From an uncultured Oscillospiraceae bacterium (GTDB lineage: Bacteria; Bacillota; Clostridia; Oscillospirales; Oscillospiraceae), in NCBI GenBank assembly GCA_947627285.1, contig CANQVL010000007.1, forward strand, positions 1 through 64,000: 64,000 nt of DNA, given 5' to 3'. The notes below the pieces were generated by a model, which was given only the letters and a program-made list of their open reading frames with translations, did no database searches and had not been told where the DNA came from. The position numbers and the translations under genes were made by a program. Within the stretch, counting starts at the first letter, position 1, and each line of letters starts with the position of its first letter. Of the stretch, positions 63,972-64,000 are shown piece by piece.

Positions 63972-64000
63972 TCACATACTGAACCCCTGGAACCCCTGTG
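63972..64000 (-). CDS. Relaxase C-terminus (partial)
   Basis: The minus-strand frame QGFQGFSM-stop matches the end of the relaxase at 50056 (MQMQGFNM-stop). The rest lies beyond the window. Confidence 0.6.

Larger units (their letters stand above)
62254..64000. mobile_element. Second related element in tandem (partial)
   Basis: Terminator, arm-site inverted repeat, integrase, excisionase and the end of a relaxase follow the second att core in the same order as the first element, at roughly 85-90 percent identity. It continues beyond the window. Confidence 0.8.

Overview
The window looks like a chromosomal segment of an anaerobic gut-type Clostridia (Firmicutes). The evidence is the Firmicutes-style S10-spc-alpha ribosomal operon with a KOW protein before infA, a zinc-type S14, strong AGGAGG ribosome binding sites, consensus sigma-A promoters and a TTAACA-type PhoP box. 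The genus cannot be read from the sequence; an Oscillospiraceae-like origin is an inference from base composition and gene content.

Layout. (1) 1-8627: decaying mobile DNA with a DUF6809 gene, a HigA-like regulator, a damaged MobC/relaxase pair, an IS110 element and a Schlafen-AlbA-type regulator. It ends in a 46-bp 3' piece of a tRNA-Met gene. (2) 8628-about 26,900: a second island that starts with a decayed integrase and an excisionase. It holds a four-gene operon (GH31 glycosidase, GH78 rhamnosidase, a zinc-ribbon peptide with a Cys-rich tail, and a radical SAM/SPASM enzyme), a broken mobilization gene, a Fic protein, a HAD hydrolase and a type I restriction-modification locus with inserted genes. 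(3) 27,000-31,500: PhoP/PhoR, a Na/Pi cotransporter and a SipW-like signal peptidase behind a clear PhoP box. (4) 31,576-47,802: S10-spc-alpha operon from rpsJ to rplQ with secY, adk, map, infA and rpoA, ended by a strong hairpin. (5) 48,165-48,415: tRNA-Asp and tRNA-Thr with their own promoter. (6) 48,334-62,253: a 13.9-kb integrative element in tRNA-Thr, bounded by a 51-bp direct repeat. It carries integrase, excisionase, relaxase-Sel1 fusion, MobC, a replication-type HTH protein and DUF6076. Its cargo is a carbohydrate ABC importer (two permeases and a lipoprotein, no ATPase), a mutarotase-like protein, a YesL-like protein and two AraC regulators. (7) 62,254-64,000: the start of a second, related element in tandem, with a frameshifted integrase and an excisionase carrying a nonsense codon.

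The two islands share parts: excisionase/relaxase/MobC genes, a hairpin upstream of MobC, and a roughly 73-bp repeat found three times. Together they suggest repeated capture of glycan-use and defence cargo at tRNA genes by one family of mobilizable elements. The most novel-looking points are the zinc-ribbon/Cys-tail peptide plus radical SAM pair inside a glycosidase operon, and an infA gene that appears to begin with ACG.
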